Origin: Desulfobacteraceae bacterium UBA2174 | GTDB lineage: Bacteria > Desulfobacterota > Desulfobacteria > Desulfobacterales > UBA2174 | DNA length: 64,000 nucleotides | Reading direction: 5' to 3' | Assembly: GCA_002327445.1 (NCBI GenBank) | Contig: DCWA01000008.1 | Location: forward strand, 1-64,000 | In this document: piece by piece, positions 1 to 8,946 of the stretch | How positions within the stretch are numbered: the stretch's first letter is position 1 | How the letters are laid out: each line of letters opens with the position of its first letter | The notes under the pieces: model-generated | Databases searched by the model: none | What the model was told of the DNA's origin: nothing | Seen by the model: only the letters and a program-made list of their open reading frames with translations | Translations under genes and position numbers: made by a program

Positions 1-9
1 TGCGCTCCG

Positions 10-90
10 TCGGGATGACAGGGGGGTACGCCGCCGATCGAGCCCGAAGGCACGAAGAGATCCCTCGTCACTGTGTTCCTCGGGATGACA
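10..90. repeat. Short dispersed intergenic repeat
   Basis: The 11-mer tcgggatgaca occurs at 10-20 and again at 80-90, separated by sequence containing 'agatccctcgtc'. This is the look of REP-like intergenic repeats common in high-GC deltaproteobacteria. No gene is visible in the first 120 bases. That the family is dispersed elsewhere in the genome is an inference. Confidence 0.4.
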
Positions 91-126
91 GCGCGAGGCG
101 CGCCATTGCCGGAGGCAACAATCCGG

Positions 127-155
127 TTGACACGGTCGGACAAATTGCTTAGAAG
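127..155 (+). promoter_or_regulatory. Promoter of tRNA-Pro
   Basis: A consensus -35 hexamer (ttgaca, 127-132) lies 17 bases before tagaag (150-155). The predicted start of transcription is a few bases before the tRNA at 168, the expected layout for a tRNA promoter. Confidence 0.6.
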
Positions 156-167
156 AGTCGTCTGTGT

Positions 168-231
<64 letters not shown>

Positions 232-241
232 CAAAAAAAAC

Positions 242-277
242 AAGGGGTTAGGCTTTATGCCTACCCCCTTTTTTTAT
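242..277. terminator. Bidirectional intrinsic terminator
   Basis: A hairpin (aagggg-ttaggc / gcctac-cccctt, stem 242-253 with 259-270, one mismatch, 5-nt loop) is followed by a T run at 269-277 and preceded by an A run at 233-240. It can therefore end transcription both from the tRNA side and from the integrase gene reading leftward. Confidence 0.75.
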
Positions 278-312
278 GCTTCAAAATTAGATGGGTGCGG
301 ATAGGGTGCGGA

Positions 313-1476
313 TTATTCTCCGTAACCATCCAATTCTTCCACCTCCTTCCGTTTGGTCCCCGGCATCCAGTGGTAGTAAGTATCTATGGTTGTCCTGATT
401 GAACTGTGTCCGAGTTGGCGGCTCACGTCAGGGATACTATGCCCGGCCTGTATTCTTAGAGTTGCGTAAGTGTGACGCAGGTCATGGGGGGTGATCCTTC
501 TCAGGCCTACTTTTTCAAGACAGGGATAGAAAACCCTCTTCCTGAGGTTCCATTGGTCAATCAGTCCGCCTTCTTCATTGAAGAAGAGCCACTCGGGTGG
601 ATTGTCCCACCCCTTCTCTGAGGCTATCTCCATTCTCTTTTCTAAATAATCACCCAAAACCTTCTCAAGCTGCGGAGACATATCCACTTGCCTCTTTCGG
701 TTGGTCTTGGTGGAAACAACCTGCTTCCCAGGAAAATTGCGCTGGACCAGGATCACCTTGTTGAGAAAGTCCAAGTCCCCCGGTTTGAGAGCGATTGCTT
801 CCCCAAGCCGCATGCCTGTCCGAAGCAAGCACAGAAATAGTGGATAGTGCCGAGGGTACAATTCTTTCATCGCACACTCAAAAACCCTTTTTTCCTGCCA
901 AGTGAATGGCTCAATCTCCTTCACTCTCTTTTTGGAAAGGATATACCGCCCTGCTCCTCTGGCAGGGTTGACGGTGATAATTTCATCATCCACCGCTTGA
1001 GTCATTATCCCGCTCAGGTACCCCTGCATAAGCCTTATGGTATTGGGGGCGTATTTGGGCTGGATTGACTTTTTTTCATCCTTCGATTTTTTCCTCTCTT
1101 GCTGCTTCCGCATCAGAAATGACTTTATGTCTGATCGAGTAATCTCCTTGAGCGGCGTTTTCCCAAATCGTGGCAGAAGATGCTTTTCCACGATGTTGGC
1201 CAAGTTGTCTCTGGTCCCCGGTTTATGTTTAAGGGCAGAAAATCCGCCAAAGTAGGCTCTGTAATATGACTCAAATGTTGGACAAGACCCCGATTTTTCA
1301 TTGTTTTGCTCAAAATCATACATACCCAAAACAATTTGGGCATTGATCTGCTTGGCCGCCTCAAGGGCCAGTTGCCTGTCAGGGCCTATCTTCTGGCTCT
1401 TTCGTTTCCCTTTGTGGTCGATGAAAACCCACCACTCACCCGAGCCTTTCACCTTTTCCCTTACCTTGACCGCCAT
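313..1476 (-). CDS. int: Tyrosine-type site-specific integrase
   Basis: This 387-aa phage-type integrase catalyses recombination at the tRNA-Pro att site. The N-terminal 60 residues look like an arm-binding domain, followed by a SAM-like core-binding domain (about 65-170) and the catalytic domain. Catalytic residues are visible: Arg in TGMRLGEA, the HDLRHTYA box, His in GHSS and the Tyr in DTYYHW. The length is normal for the family. The gene abuts attL and is divergent from the RHH gene, sharing a 120-bp regulatory gap. Being full length with all motifs, it is probably active. Confidence 0.95.
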   Translation of the reverse strand: MAVKVREKVKGSGEWWVFIDHKGKRKSQKIGPDRQLALEAAKQINAQIVLGMYDFEQNNEKSGSCPTFESYYRAYFGGFSALKHKPGTRDNLANIVEKHLLPRFGKTPLKEITRSDIKSFLMRKQQERKKSKDEKKSIQPKYAPNTIRLMQGYLSGIMTQAVDDEIITVNPARGAGRYILSKKRVKEIEPFTWQEKRVFECAMKELYPRHYPLFLCLLRTGMRLGEAIALKPGDLDFLNKVILVQRNFPGKQVVSTKTNRKRQVDMSPQLEKVLGDYLEKRMEIASEKGWDNPPEWLFFNEEGGLIDQWNLRKRVFYPCLEKVGLRRITPHDLRHTYATLRIQAGHSIPDVSRQLGHSSIRTTIDTYYHWMPGTKRKEVEELDGYGE

Positions 1477-1597
1477 AACGACAATACCCTTATATGTTAT
1501 GTTTTGTATTCGGGTTTATACCCTTTATAACATATGTGGCAATTACTTTCAATATCCCCGATTGATTACAAGGCAGGCTTGTGCTAATCAGCAGTCC
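1477..1597. promoter_or_regulatory. Divergent int / RHH control region with inverted repeat
   Basis: This AT-rich gap between divergent genes contains an inverted repeat, atatgttat (1492-1500) and ataacatat (1527-1535). A rightward promoter can be read as ttgtat (1504-1509), a 16-nt spacer and tataac (1526-1531), so the right half of the repeat would cover the -10 box. The arrangement suggests autoregulation by the RHH protein and control of int; this is inference from position only. Confidence 0.5.
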
Positions 1598-1765
1598 ATG
1601 CCTACCGAAAAGCCAAAAATAATATTCGTTGTCGACCAGGAACTTCTCGAAAGACTTGATGACTATCGATACGCCAACCGCATACCGAACCGCAGCGAGT
1701 CGATTCGCCGACTATTGGAGTCGGCGCTTAAAGCTTGGGAAGAGGAACAAAATGATAGGAAGTAG
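1598..1765 (+). CDS. Ribbon-helix-helix transcriptional regulator
   Basis: This is a 55-aa protein of the MetJ/Arc CopG type. The strand IIFVVDQELLERLDDY is followed by helices with NRSESIRRLLESAL, the usual dimerising and DNA-binding pattern. The ATG at 1598 is chosen because the upstream in-frame extension has no family similarity. It is divergent to the integrase with an inverted repeat between them, so it may regulate excision or itself. A longer reading frame starting at 1301 is antisense to int and is not credible. Confidence 0.8.
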   Translation: MPTEKPKIIFVVDQELLERLDDYRYANRIPNRSESIRRLLESALKAWEEEQNDRK

Positions 1766-1987
1766 GGGCCATCGTCCTGCCCCCACATCTCGATCTGTCG
1801 ATTGATTTTTTCCATTCTATTCCGGATATTTGAGTGAGGAGGGGGATATGGGGGATAAAAATTCGATATATCTTCACTCATCTGTTCCCTTCTCCCCTCC
1901 CTTCTTCCTCTTGCCTTCAAGATTTAATAGAAAAACCATCCCCCATTGCCCCCAATACGTGTATTGTGTTGTTTTATTGGTGGGTTA

Positions 1988-2021
1988 ACCAGGGGGGGAG
2001 GAGAAGGCAGTCCCCCCTGGT
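1988..2021. other. Strong GC hairpin after the primase stop
   Basis: accagggggg (1988-1997) pairs with cccccctggt (2012-2021) around a 14-nt loop, 14 bases past the stop of the leftward primase gene. No U tract follows on that strand, so it may be an RNA-stabilising or Rho-associated structure rather than a classical terminator. The rest of 1766-2034 shows no gene. Confidence 0.5.
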
Positions 2022-2034
2022 GTCCCTCTGGTGA

Positions 2035-4362
2035 TTAGCAGGAATTTTTGTTTGTAAGTGTGATCTTTCTGTCACCGCCTTGTTGGCGGTCATACTCAAT
2101 ACCCACCTCACGCAAAGCAGGACCAACTCGGACGATCTTGTTCCACACTTGAGAGGCAGATTTTGGCCAACCCTTCCACTGTTTCCTGCTAGACTCATCA
2201 ACAATTTCATCTTTGTTTAGTTCTTTCAGAAGCTCGGAGGGCTTGCCCTCCCATCCGTCCCGACTGCACATAAATGTTAATATGGCGGACGCAAACACAT
2301 CAGAGTCAAGGACGTTGTCTGAAGCTTCAACCTGCATTTTATCAAATGCTTTCAAAAAGGCTCCCTCATTCCAAGGTAAGGCAGGCTCTGCCGATATGAC
2401 CCAGTGGACAAAGTCCGCCATGCGGGGCATTTCCTGAAGTTGGACTTTATGCCGATTACGAAGCGCCTCACTCAGGACATCACACAAACCGCCCAGTATA
2501 CTCGGCAATCGTGATTCAAACTCCTCCATCAGCTTCTGTTTACGCGACCTCTTGTAAGCCGGGATAGGAGGCAAATTGACAACCAATGAGCGACTTGCTA
2601 GGTCACCACGTTGCACGATGTTGTTAATTCCGTTAAGCATCACGGGTCTTGACCCCTTAAATACAATTTGGTCAGCATCCGTAAAAAGTGATCTTGCTTT
2701 AAAACCACTTCCGGTTGCTACCCGGCAAAGAGCATCAGACATACTACCACTAATGCCGGACAGGTTGTCAAAGCTTAGCAAATGACAATTTTTTAGAGTG
2801 ATCATCAATTCACGTTCATTAGTTGGCATCGATTCCAGTGATGGATCAGCCGGATCGATTATGTTTTTGATAATCTCCTGCGTCGTAGACTTTGCCGAGC
2901 CTTGTTCCCCGTTCAAAAAAAGTAGAGGATACGGCCCATCAGGATTTAAACATCCCACCATAAAACCTACGATGAGCTTGAAAGAATCTTCATCAACATT
3001 TATTAGCTTTTTCAAATCTTCCAGCGATCCGTCCCTCAAAGGTTGAGGCAAGGATTTTGTTCCTTTGTTTCTAACAAATGCCACCGGCGAATTGTTTGTA
3101 ATTTTCCAGCCATCATTATCAATTTGGACGACCCTCCAATCTTCATCGCAAAGGTCAATGAATACTGCACCCTCATGCTCAGCGATTCGATTGAAAACCT
3201 TTCTTTCTTCACCCTCCTCAAGCGCCATTGCATCCAGATGGCTTATTGCATCTGTTTTGGCCTGAGAATTTAAAGAACCTCCAAATTCTTTAAAGTAAAG
3301 CCGGACCAAATGACTCCGGAACTTGGTTGATTTTACCGGCCATGTTTCTTTGTGTCCTTTGACGTTGTAACTGACAAAACTTGTTCCATCAGCATCATGA
3401 ATATATTCGTAGTCGTTCACCAATCGAATGACTTGATCGCGTTGAGATATTCTTTCGCCTGAAGAATTGCCATCGCCCTCATCCCCTTGTCCTGGTTCAT
3501 ATCCCGATGCGCTTCTGGCAATAGTCTCAACTTCAGTTCTCTCAAGGAGTGGTTTGCAGCGCTGACTATTCACGTTTAGCAACTCATCGAAAATTTCATC
3601 ATACCCCTTTCCCTGTCCGCGCATTGCACATCCAATGCTAAACAAGCTTTTATTTCTCTCTCCTTGAAATATCGCACTATTGTAATTTAGCTCCATTCGC
3701 TCTACCCACTCCTCAATTTCTTCGTACTTATATCGACAACTCTCACATTCGGAAATTATTTCCACCTTCACAGGATCTGATTTGATCTTGTAATTAAAGG
3801 TACCCGGCAACCTCAATACCCTTGCCAAATCACTTGTATCGTCAAGTTGCCATCCGTTCTCTCTTCCTTTATTAATAACTCCCTGTTGGAATCGTTTTAC
3901 CAGTTCGGCCGCCTCTTGCTGCTCTTCTTCGCAGCAGAAGGCCCATAATTCCTTGAATAGCCAATAGACATGAAAACCACCACCAGAGTTAACAATGACG
4001 GTCGGTTCAAGACCAAGGGAATTTATAAATTCGGTAGCCTCGTCTATCGACTTTGGAAGATTTTCTGTTTTGTGGGTTGGACCCGCTACGTCTACATCCA
4101 TCCAACAGCCAGGGATAGCGATTACATCTTCAGCTTTACCCCTGCCGTGTGCTGGCTTTTCGCCAAGCAAACCCACTCCATAATATATGTCCGTTAAGGG
4201 ATTTACCTCATAATAGATATGATGATTCAATTTTTCGAGTTGATTTGCTTCGATGAACTTTGAAACAAATCTACCTTGATCTGATTTAAAGCATAAGGAC
4301 AAAAACAAATCACTACCAACTTCACCGAAGATACTCCTGATAAAATTTTCAATTTGTTGCAT
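2035..4362 (-). CDS. RepB/AEP-type primase fused to superfamily-3-like helicase
   Basis: This 775-aa replication protein would prime and unwind the element's DNA. The N-terminal part has an archaeo-eukaryotic primase fold of the RepB_primase kind: GCWMDVDV (metal-binding Asp pair, around residue 86) and VNSGGGFHVYWLF (around 124). The C-terminal half is a DUF927/D5-like ATPase with Walker A GEQGSAKST and Walker B HLLSFDNLSG. Such fusions are the replicases of P4-like satellites, PICI and integrative plasmids. The gene is preceded by an unusually long untranslated leader and nothing else is co-transcribed downstream. Confidence 0.85.
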   Translation of the reverse strand: MQQIENFIRSIFGEVGSDLFLSLCFKSDQGRFVSKFIEANQLEKLNHHIYYEVNPLTDIYYGVGLLGEKPAHGRGKAEDVIAIPGCWMDVDVAGPTHKTENLPKSIDEATEFINSLGLEPTVIVNSGGGFHVYWLFKELWAFCCEEEQQEAAELVKRFQQGVINKGRENGWQLDDTSDLARVLRLPGTFNYKIKSDPVKVEIISECESCRYKYEEIEEWVERMELNYNSAIFQGERNKSLFSIGCAMRGQGKGYDEIFDELLNVNSQRCKPLLERTEVETIARSASGYEPGQGDEGDGNSSGERISQRDQVIRLVNDYEYIHDADGTSFVSYNVKGHKETWPVKSTKFRSHLVRLYFKEFGGSLNSQAKTDAISHLDAMALEEGEERKVFNRIAEHEGAVFIDLCDEDWRVVQIDNDGWKITNNSPVAFVRNKGTKSLPQPLRDGSLEDLKKLINVDEDSFKLIVGFMVGCLNPDGPYPLLFLNGEQGSAKSTTQEIIKNIIDPADPSLESMPTNERELMITLKNCHLLSFDNLSGISGSMSDALCRVATGSGFKARSLFTDADQIVFKGSRPVMLNGINNIVQRGDLASRSLVVNLPPIPAYKRSRKQKLMEEFESRLPSILGGLCDVLSEALRNRHKVQLQEMPRMADFVHWVISAEPALPWNEGAFLKAFDKMQVEASDNVLDSDVFASAILTFMCSRDGWEGKPSELLKELNKDEIVDESSRKQWKGWPKSASQVWNKIVRVGPALREVGIEYDRQQGGDRKITLTNKNSC

Positions 4363-4969
4363 ACAATTTCCCTAAGCTTGATCAAACATAATCAAATACC
4401 ATTGCCCCACAAAGTGCTTGATTGCACCCTGATCGATCGCCCCCTTATTCCATCGGCACTGACCTTCAGGCTTAAACCGATCCGCACCAGCAATGCATCA
4501 CACACAAGGTGATCTGATAGTTGCTGGCTAAGGTGACTTGAGCGGGAAGTTGAACTGGCGTTTCCCGCCTTTCCTCTATGAGCCGCCCTCCCGTACTCGC
4601 CTTGCCTCAAACTGGCAGTTGTTTGCCGGTGGTACATCCCAGCTTCACACTGGACCGGTCAACCGCACCCCGTAAGCTAACAAGGCTTCCAAGCGGTACG
4701 TCTGTTTGTCAAAGAGCCGATTGACCTGATAGAAGGACACGACCTTCTATTCTCTGGCCAACCACCTCAGGTAAAGTCCCCCGAGGCGATTAGGACCATA
4801 GCCACAAAAGTAGGCGAATGAAACTGGTCAAAAAATTTTAAATAGTTTATTGGCGAGAAGGCGGGGCGAAGAAGAAAACAGGCCCAAATAGTTGGAGATT
4901 CCAGCTCTTTACGTACTAAATTTAAATAGTTTATTTTTTGCAAGAGGTGAATTGCACACACAAAATCCT
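4363..4969 (-). ncRNA. Gene-free leader, candidate structured RNA (or origin) of primase gene
   Basis: About 600 bases upstream of the primase hold no convincing ORF on either strand but contain compact structure. On the minus strand there is a boxA-like element (ctctttgacaa, complement of 4707-4717) next to a perfect 8-bp hairpin (4729-4736 with 4743-4750). Further along is a 7-bp hairpin gcgggaa/ttcccgc (4542-4548 with 4562-4568). The region is more GC-rich than its neighbours. It could be an antiterminated leader, an immunity-type RNA like that of P4, or a replication origin. Function is not known. Confidence 0.4.
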
Positions 4970-5713
4970 TCACCAGGATTTTTTTGGACGACGTCCAGGT
5001 TTACGATCAGGGCAAAGGTCTTTGATCCACTTTCTGAGTGTCCCTGGATAATAATTTTTGCCAGCAGCTATAGTAATCTCATCATCCATTGTCATCTCTT
5101 CAATGGTCATTGATGGGTTTTCATCCCATTTCCGCTTCGCTATTTCACAAACCTTCCTTTTGTTGCGTTGTGGTTTTGTTTCTTCCCGGTCTACCTTTTG
5201 TCGAGGCTTGCCACTACCAGCATACCCAAATTCGTTATCAACCGCTTCAATTTTTGATAAATCAAAACGCAAATCACTCAAGTTAATACCAAAATGCAAA
5301 ATAAAATTCGGGTAATCACTCAACGGAAACGGTTCCCCAAGTGCATCAGCGGTTTGAATTTTCCCCTGCATCAACAAATCCAACAACTCATCTTCTGTTA
5401 CATCCCAACGTTTCATAAGGTCGCTACCCTTAACTCTATCGCGGGAATTAACCTTCGCTTCGAATTTTTCAATGTCTTCAATTTTGAACGACAAACCCGA
5501 TAGATTTTTATCCATATTGAGGTAAAGGTCAGCTACTACATCATAATTATTTTCATCATCGCTCCATTCCCGATATTGCCACTCCATTAATTCAAGATTA
5601 AGATCAACAGGGCGCAGATCATAATTGAATATAAGCCAAAAAAGGTCAAAATCATCAATCGACCACCTTTTGCGTACTTTTTCACCAGTCACTATTTTCG
5701 TTGGCAGGTTCAT
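4970..5713 (-). CDS. Hypothetical element protein with two RW-repeat units
   Basis: The 247-aa product is not assigned to a known function. Two related units are visible: KVRKRWSIDDFDLFWLI near the N terminus and DLMKRWDVTEDELLDLLMQG around residue 100, a pattern seen in short repeated modules of deltaproteobacterial element proteins. The C-terminal third is basic with an HTH-like helix pair (GTLRKWIKDL) and ends in PGRRPKKSW, suggesting nucleic-acid binding. It lies upstream of the primase leader, transcribed in the same direction, so it may take part in replication control. Confidence 0.55.
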   Translation of the reverse strand: MNLPTKIVTGEKVRKRWSIDDFDLFWLIFNYDLRPVDLNLELMEWQYREWSDDENNYDVVADLYLNMDKNLSGLSFKIEDIEKFEAKVNSRDRVKGSDLMKRWDVTEDELLDLLMQGKIQTADALGEPFPLSDYPNFILHFGINLSDLRFDLSKIEAVDNEFGYAGSGKPRQKVDREETKPQRNKRKVCEIAKRKWDENPSMTIEEMTMDDEITIAAGKNYYPGTLRKWIKDLCPDRKPGRRPKKSW

Positions 5714-5795
5714 CTATCTGTTTCCCCCAAGTTTGGTAGTTGATAGTTCCCCAAACTTCTACAGATTCTCCAAAGGAGAAAAGACCCTACGCACT

Positions 5796-6389
5796 TCAAA
5801 GGACGTTCTCGTACACGCCACGAATTTCCTCTGGCTGGATACACAGATAGTCCAGCGTCTGGCGCTGGGTACTATGATTGAAACAGACCATCAAGGTCGG
5901 AATGTCGGTTCCGAAGGTAACCCGTTGATGGTAGCCCCAAGTCTTGCGAAGGGTGTGGCTACCGTAGTTGCCCCGCAGGTTGATTACCCGGCACCACCCC
6001 TTGACCAGTCTGTTGATCGAAGGGACCGTCAGGGTCCCTCTCTGGCCCTGGAAAAGGTTGTCGCTGTCCTTGTATTCCCTGGAGGCGAGAAGAGCCTGTA
6101 TGGCGTCAATGCAAGCCTTGTTGAGGGTGATCCGGCGCAGCTTGCTGGTCTTCTGCTCCCGCAGCTCTATGTCATCTCCAGGTTTGCGGCCCCGCACCAT
6201 CCCGGCGGTGATCCGCAACAGGTCGCTGGCCCGTAGGTTGGTGTTAATGCCCACGGCGAAAAGAGCCAAGTCCCGAGGTTTGTCGGCCAGGATCTTCTTG
6301 ATGGCGGCAATGTCCTTCTTGGACTTGATCGGATCTACCTTGATGGTGCTGCCCGGTTCTGGCCTGTTGCTGTTTTCCCCTTTTCGCAT
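5796..6389 (-). CDS. Small catalytic-domain-only tyrosine recombinase
   Basis: This 197-aa protein consists almost only of the tyrosine recombinase catalytic domain. Visible are Arg in NLRASDLL, the SHTLRKTWGY box (HxxR), His in FNHSTQRQT and the following Tyr in LDYLCI. Full integrases have about 150 more residues for core binding. Similar short XerC-like proteins occur as second recombinases in mobile elements, where they may resolve multimers or help excision. The basic N terminus contains KSKKDIAAIKKILA, typical of this short family, so it is not simply a truncated int. Confidence 0.8.
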   Translation of the reverse strand: MRKGENSNRPEPGSTIKVDPIKSKKDIAAIKKILADKPRDLALFAVGINTNLRASDLLRITAGMVRGRKPGDDIELREQKTSKLRRITLNKACIDAIQALLASREYKDSDNLFQGQRGTLTVPSINRLVKGWCRVINLRGNYGSHTLRKTWGYHQRVTFGTDIPTLMVCFNHSTQRQTLDYLCIQPEEIRGVYENVL

Positions 6390-6650
6390 CCTCTTGCCTC
6401 CTTGCTGGTGGTGTTAGCTTTTGGCTCATGGTAGCTGAAAGTTAACAAGCTGTCCAGCGCAAAATTTTTAACACAGGGCGAAAAACCACCTAAATAACCG
6501 CAAATACGAGATAAAGTAAAATTTATTGTTCGTTAAGAAATGTGTAATAGTTAACGGGATACAAGGCGCGCTTCGGGTTGCAGGGTTGAGGGTAACGAGG
6601 GATGAATCGACCCGTTCCACGAAAATGTCCGTTCACCAAAGAGGGGAGTT

Positions 6651-6812
6651 ATGAACAGGATAATGAATACGTTTATCAACAAAACTTGGAAAACCAAGGT
6701 GGGGGGGGGCTATACCCCACCCTGGTACCACCTTCTTTTCGAGGGGGACCCATTTCTATCTGTATGGGTGTCCCTCACACACAAGGTCCCCAAATTTAAA
6801 GCAGCTCTTTAG
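6651..6812 (+). CDS. Possible small protein (53 aa)
   Basis: An ATG at 6651 follows gaggggagtt, a good ribosome site, and opens a 53-codon frame rich in aromatic residues (GYTPPWYHLLFEGD). No family is recognised. The frame contains a run of nine G and a hairpin-like stretch (ggtgggg...ccccacc), so part of this could instead be RNA structure. The other frame starting at 6602 has a poorer start. Confidence 0.4.
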   Translation: MNRIMNTFINKTWKTKVGGGYTPPWYHLLFEGDPFLSVWVSLTHKVPKFKAAL

Positions 6813-6814
6813 TC

Positions 6815-6843
6815 TTGACAGCCATGCCTTGCTTTGCTATGCC
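6815..6843 (+). promoter_or_regulatory. Promoter upstream of the cargo genes
   Basis: ttgaca (6815-6820), a 17-nt spacer and tatgcc (6838-6843) precede the microprotein frame at 6884 and the nuclease-like gene at 7011. It is the best promoter-like sequence in this gap. Confidence 0.4.
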
Positions 6844-6883
6844 GCAGGTAATAATATAGTAAACCTAAAAGCGCGGAGGACCC

Positions 6884-6955
6884 ATGTCCGACGATCATCA
6901 AGACCCTACTGTCCAAGACGGATGGTGGGGTTTTGTTTTTTTGCTGATCAAGTAA
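6884..6955 (+). CDS. Micro-ORF (23 aa) or attenuator leader
   Basis: A near-ideal ribosome site (gcggagga, then ccc) leads into an ATG at 6884 and 23 codons ending in the hydrophobic stretch WWGFVFLLIK. The second half overlaps a GC-rich imperfect hairpin (ccctactgtcc / ggatggtgggg) followed by a T run at 6931-6942. It could be a translated leader whose reading controls an attenuator in front of the 7011 gene, or a small membrane peptide. Confidence 0.45.
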   Translation: MSDDHQDPTVQDGWWGFVFLLIK

Positions 6956-7010
6956 TCGTTGTGTAATGCTCAAGTGCGCTGAAATATCCAACCAGAACGG
7001 AGACAGAACT

Positions 7011-8099
7011 ATGAGCTTCGACGAAAAAATTACTGCACTTATTAACCGACTCCCCAAGCTAACGGATCATTTATCAACAGAGGAGGCAACCAAAAATGCA
7101 TTGGTTATGCCGTTTATTGCTGCTTTGGGGTATGACGTTTTCAATCCCAAGGAGGTTGTGCCAGAATTTACAGCTGACGTGGGGACCAAAAAGGGTGAAA
7201 AGGTTGACTACGCAATAATGAGGGATGGTGAAACATCGATTCTGATCGAGTGCAAAAAGGCTGGTTGTGATCTGTGTCAGCAAACGATGAGCCAGCTCTA
7301 CCGCTACTTTTCAGTCACAAAGGCACGCATAGCCATCCTTACTAACGGAGTACAGTATCGATTCTACTCGGATTTGGAACAGCCCAACAAAATGGATGAA
7401 AAGCCGTTCCTGGAGCTTGATTTACTAAACCCAAAAACAAACGCTCTTGCCGAAGTAAAAAAGATGGCAAAAGCCGATTTTGATCTTGATCGTATGCTTA
7501 GTACGGCAAGCGAGTTGAAATATACATCAGAGATACGAAAGGTTCTCTCAGCTCAGTCAGAATCACCGGATGAAGATTTTGTCCGGTTTTTCTATCATCA
7601 GATAATGCCAGGAGGCAGGTTCACCGCGAATGTAAAGGAACAATTCACACCGTTAGTTTCAAAAGCTTTCAATCAGTACGTCAGCGACAAGGTCAGCGAT
7701 AGGTTACGCAGTGCGCTTGAAAGTGAAAACGAAACAACCGGAAAAGAGGCAGTTGGTCCTGTGGAGCAGGACGAAAGGGTTGAAAATGATGATGGCATTG
7801 AAACTACTGAGGAGGAAATGGAGGGTTACCGCATTGTGCTGGCAATTGCTGCCAAGGCAATCTCTCCTTCCCGCATTGCTCATAGGGACAAAAAAACTTA
7901 CATGGGGATTTTGCTCGACGACAACAATAGAAAACCAATTTGCCGTCTGTGGTTCAACACCAAGCAAAAGTACTTGGGCCTGATAGAAAGTACCAAAGAG
8001 GAAACGAAAGTCCCGATTGATTCAGTTCTTGACATATATCAATATGCTGACCAGATACTGTCGGCAATTTCGATTTATGAAAACGCAACAACTCAATAG
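7011..8099 (+). CDS. Stand-alone HsdR N-terminal-domain (PD-(D/E)xK nuclease-like) protein
   Basis: The 362-aa protein matches the type I restriction R-subunit N-terminal family (HSDR_N_2). VDYAIMRDGETSILIECKKAG supplies the D...ExK nuclease signature near residue 70-90, and FNPKEVVPEF precedes it as in the family. No helicase or methylase follows, so it is not a classical restriction enzyme. Such orphans are common in prophages and islands and are suspected defence or anti-competitor genes. The start at 7011 is chosen because of the ggaga site in 'aacggagacagaact'; a frame opening at 6966 has no such site. The C terminus (230-362) after an acidic linker is unassigned. Confidence 0.75.
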   Translation: MSFDEKITALINRLPKLTDHLSTEEATKNALVMPFIAALGYDVFNPKEVVPEFTADVGTKKGEKVDYAIMRDGETSILIECKKAGCDLCQQTMSQLYRYFSVTKARIAILTNGVQYRFYSDLEQPNKMDEKPFLELDLLNPKTNALAEVKKMAKADFDLDRMLSTASELKYTSEIRKVLSAQSESPDEDFVRFFYHQIMPGGRFTANVKEQFTPLVSKAFNQYVSDKVSDRLRSALESENETTGKEAVGPVEQDERVENDDGIETTEEEMEGYRIVLAIAAKAISPSRIAHRDKKTYMGILLDDNNRKPICRLWFNTKQKYLGLIESTKEETKVPIDSVLDIYQYADQILSAISIYENATTQ

Positions 8100-8212
8100 C
8101 TGGAGATGGAGGATGAAGCAATTCATTGCCATAAGCACACACCTTGGCTTCAGTTATTTTGGACAGCAGTGTTTTTCCGTAAAAGATCAATCTATTTCCC
8201 GGAATCATTCCT

Positions 8213-8842
8213 ATGAAAAAATGCAAAGGCTGTAATCAATATAAACTCAAGGAAAGATTTGTCGATTCGAAAGGTAATCCAAACCCGAGAGGAAAATATT
8301 GTTTGTCGTGTTTCAAAAATGGAGTTGGCAAAAATTCGAATGAAGAAATAAATGATACTGAAACTATAACCCGTAAGTATAAGATAATTTTTGGAGAGTA
8401 CTGGGAGCATTACGCCATCCCATATGATTTTAGAAAAGAACTTTATGAAGAGAGGGAATTTTGCCCTTACTGTGGCAAAAAACTTCCTCTTTCTTCACAC
8501 ACAGACCACATGGACCCACTAAGCAGAGGTGGGGAAGAATCAATAAGAAACGCTGTAATCGTATGTGGTAGTTGCAATTCGAAAAAGGGGAACCTTCTAT
8601 TTGTCGAATGGCTTAAACGTTTAAAGCCAAAGTACCGAAAGATAGCGCGTGAAATTTATGTACAAAAGCACGGACACAATCCCGAAGAATTTAAAGAAGG
8701 ATTTGAGTCAGCCAGGACCCCAGGAGGATACTGGGAAATATATTTTTATGACGAGAAAACATTGAAGGAGATGTATCCGGTTCCTAAGGTCCAGGGTCCC
8801 CCAAAGAATAAACCGAGGGGGTTAGTGATAAGTATTGGTTGA
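8213..8842 (+). CDS. HNH endonuclease
   Basis: This 209-aa protein has an HNH/ββα-metal nuclease fold: CPYCGKK, then TDHMDPLSRGG and CGSCNSKKG, i.e. two zinc CxxC knuckles around the catalytic DH. A second N-terminal zinc ribbon (CKGCNQYK...CLSC) is present. It lies between the HsdR-N protein and a zinc-ribbon membrane protein on the same strand, so it may belong to the same cargo operon. It could be a homing-type, defence or DNA-processing nuclease. Confidence 0.85.
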   Translation: MKKCKGCNQYKLKERFVDSKGNPNPRGKYCLSCFKNGVGKNSNEEINDTETITRKYKIIFGEYWEHYAIPYDFRKELYEEREFCPYCGKKLPLSSHTDHMDPLSRGGEESIRNAVIVCGSCNSKKGNLLFVEWLKRLKPKYRKIAREIYVQKHGHNPEEFKEGFESARTPGGYWEIYFYDEKTLKEMYPVPKVQGPPKNKPRGLVISIG

Positions 8843-8946
8843 CACTCATACGAATGAAGGCTCATCCTACTAAAACGTACTTGGACAAATGTCCAAATGG
8901 AGCGAAAATTGAACATTATACATATATAAGTTGAGGGAGAGTGTCT

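Noticed and set aside
1301..1765. 154-codon version of the RHH gene
   Set aside because: The first 99 codons are antisense to int and the shared promoter; only the last 55 match the RHH family.
8113..8235. 40-codon frame before the HNH gene
   Set aside because: Its ribosome site is too close to the ATG, it overlaps the HNH start and shows no family pattern.
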